Below, in pieces: positions 5,324-9,179 of a stretch of DNA of 9,179 nt. The stretch covers positions 1 to 9,179 of the forward strand of contig JAKBAQ010000100.1 in the NCBI GenBank assembly GCA_021808985.1, written 5' to 3'. Numbering within the stretch: the stretch's first letter is position 1; each line of letters opens with the position of its first letter. Source of the stretch: Pseudomonadota bacterium. GTDB lineage: Bacteria; Pseudomonadota; Alphaproteobacteria; Acetobacterales; Acetobacteraceae. A program made the translations under genes and the position numbers. The notes under the pieces were generated by a model. The model was not told the DNA's origin and ran no database searches. It saw only the letters and a program-made list of their open reading frames with translations.

Positions 5324-6313
5324 TTATCGTTCCGGCGCCCAGGTTTTGGTTGCGAAGTTGTGATGCGCCTCGACATAGCGCACGGTGCCGGATTTGCTGC
5401 GCATGACGATGGAGTGGGTGAAGGCGCCCGCACCCTCGCGGCGCACGCCCTTGAGCATGGGGCCGCCGGTGACGCCGGTGGCGGCGAACATCACGTCGCC
5501 CTTGGCCATGTCCATGATGTTGTAGATGCGGTTGGGGTCGCTCACGCCCATGGTGCGGGCGCGCTCGATCTGGGCCTGGTCCTCGAAGAGCAGCTTGCCC
5601 TGCATCTGGCCGCCGATGCAGCGCAGCGCGGCGGCGGCCAGCACGCCCTCCGGCGCGCCGCCGGAGCCGAGATACATGTCAATCCCGGTGAAGGACTGGC
5701 TGACGGCGATGACGCCGGCGACGTCGCCATCGCCGATGAGGGTGATGCGCGCGCCGGCCTCGCGGATTTTCGCGATCATCTCAGCGTGGCGCTCACGGTC
5801 GAGCATGCAGATCATCAGGTCGGAGATGTCAATTTTCTTGGCGCGGGCGAGGTTTTTGAGGTTTTCGGCGACCGGGGCGTCAAGCGCGACCACGCCTTCG
5901 GGCAGGCCGCCGCCGACGGCGATTTTTTCCATGTAGATATCAGGCGCGTGCAGGAAGTTGCCGCGCTCGGCCAGGGCCACGGTGGCGATGGCGTTGGCGC
6001 CGCCCTTGGCGGTGATGCTGGTGCCTTCCAGCGGGTCGACCGCGATGTCCATCGCGGGGCCGCCGAGGCCGACTTTCTCGCCGATGAAGAGCATCGGCGC
6101 CTCGTCCATCTCACCCTCGCCGATGACGACCGTGCCGTCGATGGCGACGGTGTCAAACGCCTTGCGCATGGCTTCCACGGCGGCGCCGTCAGCCTCGTTT
6201 TTTTTGCCGCGGCCGATCCAGCGCGAGGCGGCGATGGCGGCAGCCTCGGTGACGCGGACGAGTTCCAGGGCGAGGTTGCGGTCGGAGACGTCTCCGAGGC
6301 GGCGTGCGGTCAT
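5324..6313 (-). CDS. glpX: Class II fructose-1,6-bisphosphatase GlpX
   Basis: Hydrolyses fructose 1,6-bisphosphate to fructose 6-phosphate in the cytosol, the committed step of gluconeogenesis (some homologues also act on sedoheptulose bisphosphate). At 329 aa it fits the GlpX family. Signature blocks: WIGRGKKNEADGAAVEAMR (32-50), DGTVVIGEGEMDEAPM (59-74) with metal-binding acids, DIAVDPLEGT (89-98), DIYMEKIAVGG (125-135), the phosphate-binding GSGGAPEGVL (216-225), and KGDVMFAATGVTGG (271-284). It is the last gene of the operon, 12 nt after the hom stop codon, with only a weak GAAAGA-type ribosome-binding site, consistent with reinitiation from upstream translation. It should support growth on C2 or C3 substrates, as does aceA on the other side of the gap. 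Confidence 0.97.
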   Translation of the reverse strand: MTARRLGDVSDRNLALELVRVTEAAAIAASRWIGRGKKNEADGAAVEAMRKAFDTVAIDGTVVIGEGEMDEAPMLFIGEKVGLGGPAMDIAVDPLEGTSITAKGGANAIATVALAERGNFLHAPDIYMEKIAVGGGLPEGVVALDAPVAENLKNLARAKKIDISDLMICMLDRERHAEMIAKIREAGARITLIGDGDVAGVIAVSQSFTGIDMYLGSGGAPEGVLAAAALRCIGGQMQGKLLFEDQAQIERARTMGVSDPNRIYNIMDMAKGDVMFAATGVTGGPMLKGVRREGAGAFTHSIVMRSKSGTVRYVEAHHNFATKTWAPER

Positions 6314-6325
6314 GACGGGTCTTTC

Positions 6326-7615
6326 TTATTTGGGTTCGATGCGGATGAGGGCGGGAGGGGCCAGCACACAATCCAGCGTGGCGATGCGGCTGACGGCGGC
6401 GCTGACCGAGGCCTCCAGGGCATCATGCGTGACGAGGACGATGGGCACGGCCTCGCCGGGGCTGCGCCCGTGCTGCAGCATGGATTCCAGCGAAATGCCA
6501 TGGTCGCGCAGGATGGCGGTGACATCGGCGAGCACGCCGGGCTGGTCGGTGACCATGAGGCGCAGATAGTAGGCGCCGGTGAGGGCGGAGATGGCGGCCG
6601 GGCGCGAGGGCGCCAAGGCCGCCTGGGCGGCGCCCCAGACGGGGATTTTGCTGCCGCGGGCGATGTCCACAAGGTCGGCCACCACGGCGCTGGCGGTGGG
6701 GCCGGCGCCGGCGCCGCGCCCCTGGGCGAAGACGGGGCCGGAGAAATCCCCCTCCAGCAGCACGGCGTTGAAGACGCCATCAACCGCGGCGAGCAGCTTG
6801 CTCACCGGCACCATGGCCGGGTGGACGCGCATGGACACGCCGGCGGGGGTTTGCTGGGCGATGCCGAGCAGCTTGATGCGGTAGCCGAGCTCCTCGGCGA
6901 AGCTGATGTCCAGCGCGGAGATGCCGCGGATGCCCTCGATATGGACGGCTGAGAAGTCAACATTCTGGCCGAAGGCGAGGGCGGCGAGGATGGTGAGCTT
7001 GTGGGCGGCGTCCACGCCGTCAATGTCGAAGGCGGGGTCGGCCTCGGCGTAGCCGAGGGCCTGGGCGTCGGCCAGGACTTCGGGGAAGTCGCGGCCTTCC
7101 TCGCGCATGGTGGTGAGGATGTAGTTGCAGGTGCCGTTGAGGATGCCGGCGACGCGGGTGACGCGGTTGGCGGCCAGCCCCTCGCGCAGCAGCTTGATGA
7201 CGGGGATGCCGCCGGCGACGGCGGCCTCGAAGCCGAGCGGCAGGCCGGCGGCCTCGGCGGCGGCGGCCAGCGCGGCGCCGTGCACGGCGAGCAGCGCCTT
7301 GTTGGCGGTGACGACCGGGCGGCCGGCGGCGATGGCGGCCTCAACCAGGGCCTTGGCCGTGCCGTCGGCGCCGCCGATCAGCTCGACCACGACATCGACA
7401 TTGGGGTCGGCGGCGAGGGCGAGGGCGTTCTCGTGCCAGGTGATGCCGGTGAGCGGGATGCCGCGGTCACGCGATTTGTCCCGCGCGCAGACGGCGGTGA
7501 GGGTGATGGGGCGCCCGGCGCGCGCGGCGATGAGGGCGGCGTTTTCAGCCAGCAGGCGCGCGGTGCCGGCACCCACCGTGCCAAGCCCGGCGATGCCGAT
7601 TTTAAGGGGGGTCAC
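6326..7615 (-). CDS. hom: Homoserine dehydrogenase (monofunctional, with C-terminal ACT domain)
   Basis: Reduces aspartate 4-semialdehyde to homoserine with NAD(P)H, the branch point to methionine, threonine and isoleucine. The protein has 429 aa. The Rossmann domain opens with KIGIAGLGTVGAGTA (5-19); TANKALLA (103-110) carries the cofactor-site lysine K106. The catalytic domain has GILNGTCNYILT (157-168) and GYAEADPAFDIDGVDAAHK (188-206) with catalytic K206. A C-terminal ACT domain (about 348-429, starting YYLRLMVTDQPGVLADV) suggests feedback control by an amino acid, usually threonine. The start is GTG at 7613-7615, overlapping the alaC TGA by 4 nt, with a strong GGAGG 7 nt upstream. The enzyme is not fused to aspartokinase. 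Confidence 0.97.
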   Translation of the reverse strand: MTPLKIGIAGLGTVGAGTARLLAENAALIAARAGRPITLTAVCARDKSRDRGIPLTGITWHENALALAADPNVDVVVELIGGADGTAKALVEAAIAAGRPVVTANKALLAVHGAALAAAAEAAGLPLGFEAAVAGGIPVIKLLREGLAANRVTRVAGILNGTCNYILTTMREEGRDFPEVLADAQALGYAEADPAFDIDGVDAAHKLTILAALAFGQNVDFSAVHIEGIRGISALDISFAEELGYRIKLLGIAQQTPAGVSMRVHPAMVPVSKLLAAVDGVFNAVLLEGDFSGPVFAQGRGAGAGPTASAVVADLVDIARGSKIPVWGAAQAALAPSRPAAISALTGAYYLRLMVTDQPGVLADVTAILRDHGISLESMLQHGRSPGEAVPIVLVTHDALEASVSAAVSRIATLDCVLAPPALIRIEPK

Positions 7616-8832
7616 TGGCCGTCCTCCATGGGGGTTTCATCGGGGGGAAGGTTGCTGTCAGCCGCCAGGAAGTGGCGGATGTTGCGGATGGCCTGGCGCA
7701 GGCGGTGGTTGTTCTCAACCAGGGCGATGCGGACGTGGGTGTCGCCATATTCGCCGAAGCCGATGCCCGGTGCCACCGCGACCTTGGCTTTTTCCATCAG
7801 CAGCTTGGCGAATTCCAGGCTGCCCATGTGGGCGTAGCGCGGCGGGATGGGGGCCCAGGCGAACATAGAGCCGGCGGGGGAGGGCATGTCCCATCCGGCG
7901 GCGTGCAGGCCTTTGATCAGGGTGTCCCGGCGGTCCTTGTAGAGGGCGCGCATGTCGTCCACGCAATCCTGCGGGCCGTTGAGGGCGGCGGTGGCGGCGA
8001 CCTGGATGGGGGTGAAGGCGCCGTAGTCAAGATAGGATTTCATGCGCGTGAGGGCGTTGATGAGGCGCGGGTTGCCGGCGCCAAAGCCCATGCGCCAGCC
8101 GGGCATGGAATAGGTTTTGGACATCGAGGTGAACTCGATGGTGATGTCCTTCGCGCCGGGGACCTGCAGCACCGAGGGCGGCGGCGGGCCTTCGAAATAG
8201 ATTTCGGCGTAGGCGAGGTCGGAGATGATGAAGAGGTCGTTCTTCTTGGCCAGCGGCACCAGCTCCTTGTAAAAATCAAGGCTGGCCATGTGGGCGGTGG
8301 GGTTGGAGGGGTAGTTGACGATGACCGCCGTGGGCTTGGGCACGGAGTGGCGCACCGCGCGGTCTATGGCGCGCAGCATGTCCTCGCCGGGCTCGGCGGG
8401 GATGGAGCGCACGGAGGCGCCGGCGATGATGAAGCCGAACTGGTGGATGGGATAGGAGGGGTTGGGGACCAGGATGGTGTCACCCGGGGAGGTGATGGCG
8501 GCGGCGAGGTTGGCCAGGCCCTCCTTGGAGCCGAGCGTGGCGATGACCTCGGTTTCGGGGTTCAGCTTCACGTCGAACCGGCGCTCATAATAGGCGGCGA
8601 GGGCGCGGCGCAGGCCGGGGATGCCCTTGCTGGTGGAGTAGCGGTGGCTGCGCGGGTCCTGCACGGTTTCAACCAGCTTGGCGACGATGTGCGGTGGGGT
8701 GGGGCTGTCGGGGTTGCCCATGCCGAGGTCTATAATGTCCTCCGCGACGGCCCGGGCCTTGGCTTTGGCGGCATTGACCTCGGCGAAGACATAAGGGGGC
8801 AGGCGGCGGATGCGGTGGAACTCTTCGGTCAT
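7612..8832 (-). CDS. alaC: PLP-dependent class I/II aminotransferase, AlaC-type (often labelled LL-diaminopimelate aminotransferase)
   Basis: Fold-type I aminotransferase of 406 aa. Visible are the N-terminal IDLGMGNPDSPTPPHIV (34-50), RYSTSKGIPGLRRALAAYY (64-82) and VPNPSYPIHQ (122-131). NYPSNPTA (173-180) has the PLP-contacting N177, SDLAYAEI (204-211) has D205 and Y208 for the cofactor, SMSKTYSMPGWRMGF (236-250) has the Schiff-base lysine K239, and R368 in THVRIALVEN is the expected carboxylate-binding arginine. The closest characterised relative I recognise is E. coli AlaC (glutamate-pyruvate transaminase, making alanine); alphaproteobacterial homologues are frequently annotated as LL-DAP or aspartate aminotransferases, so the exact substrate is uncertain. 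It is first in the alaC-hom-glpX unit, overlaps hom by 4 nt and starts 39 nt after the stop of the OmpA-like gene. Confidence 0.93.
   Translation of the reverse strand: MTEEFHRIRRLPPYVFAEVNAAKAKARAVAEDIIDLGMGNPDSPTPPHIVAKLVETVQDPRSHRYSTSKGIPGLRRALAAYYERRFDVKLNPETEVIATLGSKEGLANLAAAITSPGDTILVPNPSYPIHQFGFIIAGASVRSIPAEPGEDMLRAIDRAVRHSVPKPTAVIVNYPSNPTAHMASLDFYKELVPLAKKNDLFIISDLAYAEIYFEGPPPPSVLQVPGAKDITIEFTSMSKTYSMPGWRMGFGAGNPRLINALTRMKSYLDYGAFTPIQVAATAALNGPQDCVDDMRALYKDRRDTLIKGLHAAGWDMPSPAGSMFAWAPIPPRYAHMGSLEFAKLLMEKAKVAVAPGIGFGEYGDTHVRIALVENNHRLRQAIRNIRHFLAADSNLPPDETPMEDGQ
7623..7627 (-). promoter_or_regulatory. Strong ribosome-binding site for hom inside the end of alaC
   Basis: On the minus strand GGAGG lies 7 nt before the GTG start of hom, within the alaC codons for MEDGQ. 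It decides the GTG start and fits translational coupling through the GTGA overlap. Confidence 0.85.
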
Positions 8833-8871
8833 GGAACGCTCAGGGTCTCTCTGTATGGGGTTGGTGGAGGC

Positions 8872-9179
8872 TTAATATACCAATTGCACGAAGCCGCCAG
8901 AACCGGCGGGCTGGGCCACCAGTTTTATCATGCCGGCGGGGACGCCGGCGGCGGTGAGGGCCTCGCCCAGGCGCTGCGCGCGGGCGAGGGCCAGGGCGAA
9001 GGTGCCGCCGAAGCCGCCGGCCAGGACGTGCGCGCCGCCGCGCGCGGCGGCGATGGCCTGGATTGGCGCGAGGTCAGCCGTTGGGAGGATGGCCGAGCCG
9101 GGGGCGAAGGCGAGGGCGACCGGCGGGCCGTTGGGTGGGCGCGGCGGCGCTGGCGCGGGCGCGGCGGGGGCTGGCGCGG
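8872..9179 (-). CDS. C-terminal part of a protein with Pro/Ala linker and divergent OmpA-like domain (5' end outside the window)
   Basis: Reading the minus strand, an open frame enters at 9179 and stops at TAA (8872-8874), about 102 residues. It begins with a low-complexity Ala/Pro linker (about 9121-9177) and then about 80 residues starting ALAFAPGSAILP. They contain the pattern VLAGGFGGTFALALARAQRL, then GEALTAAGVPAGMIKLV, and end GSGGFVQLVY. The order F-x-x-GSA, beta strand, LARAQ helix, then L-x-x-x-GVPAGMI is that of OmpA C-terminal (peptidoglycan-binding) domains. The usual GHTD is replaced by GGFG, so the Asp that binds diaminopimelate is missing, while the helix Arg (codon at 8980-8982) is kept. 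Such proteins are often envelope-anchored, but the N-terminus is not visible. Similarity is pattern-based and moderate. It may be co-transcribed with alaC, 39 nt downstream. Confidence 0.7.
   Translation of the reverse strand, partial: APAPAAPAPAPPRPPNGPPVALAFAPGSAILPTADLAPIQAIAAARGGAHVLAGGFGGTFALALARAQRLGEALTAAGVPAGMIKLVAQPAGSGGFVQLVY

Noticed and set aside
5147..6952. 601-aa open frame on the plus strand across glpX and hom
   Set aside because: Antisense to two unmistakable enzymes; the translation is His/Gly/Asp-rich as expected for the reverse complement of GC-rich genes. Its first roughly 60 codons only cover the non-coding repeat block.
7001..7837. 278-aa plus-strand frame opposite hom and the alaC end
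   Set aside because: Same shadow pattern; it conflicts with hom, whose start, ribosome-binding site and motifs are clear.
9121..9177. GC-rich short-period repeat near the window end as a tandem repeat or CRISPR-like array
   Set aside because: It translates on the minus strand into an Ala/Pro linker continuous with the OmpA-like domain; no spacer-repeat structure.

Overview
The window is a GC-rich, densely coded piece of chromosome, most likely from an alphaproteobacterium of the Rhodospirillales/Acetobacteraceae type. This rests on codon use, the alaC-hom-glpX gene order and the general look of the proteins; no rRNA or marker gene is present to prove it. Nearly everything is housekeeping. 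I see no CRISPR array, tRNA, rRNA, transposase, phage gene or toxin/defence module.

Layout. (1) 1-1930, plus strand: the 3' part of a UvrD/PcrA-type DNA helicase gene, overlapping prmA (ribosomal protein L11 methyltransferase). (2) 1931-2130: a 200-nt gap packed with inverted repeats and ending in a strong intrinsic terminator only 11 nt before the next start codon. An upstream 8-mer is perfectly complementary to the terminator's 5' arm, so the gap could act as an attenuator for the next gene. (3) 2131-2466, plus: a 111-aa four-helix membrane protein resembling the small multidrug resistance (SMR) fold. (4) 2470-3177, minus: a class I glutamine amidotransferase, convergent with the membrane gene and separated from it by 3 nt. 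(5) 3178-3451: an AT-rich divergent control region with symmetric TTTAC/GTAAA half-sites. (6) 3452-5047, plus: isocitrate lyase of the long, about 531-aa type, followed by a textbook terminator. (7) 5103-5323: a convergent gap holding a 14-bp perfect palindrome that resembles a ParB parS site, an AT-rich inverted repeat and a cluster of hairpins that looks like an interspersed extragenic repeat. (8) 5324-8832, minus: a compact operon read alaC -> hom -> glpX (PLP aminotransferase, homoserine dehydrogenase, class II fructose-1,6-bisphosphatase), with a GTGA stop/start overlap between the first two. (9) 8872-9179, minus: the C-terminal part of a protein with a Pro/Ala linker and a divergent OmpA-like domain, just upstream of alaC and running off the window.

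How the genes fit together. Isocitrate lyase (glyoxylate shunt) and GlpX (gluconeogenesis) together support growth on acetate, fatty acids or other C2 compounds, although they sit on opposite strands and are separated by terminators. AlaC and Hom are amino-acid metabolism enzymes probably translated in a coupled way. UvrD/PrmA is a repair/translation pair with no obvious functional link.

The genes themselves are ordinary. The items most worth a second look are non-coding: the attenuator-like leader before the SMR-like gene, the parS-like palindrome after aceA, and the operator-like repeats upstream of aceA.
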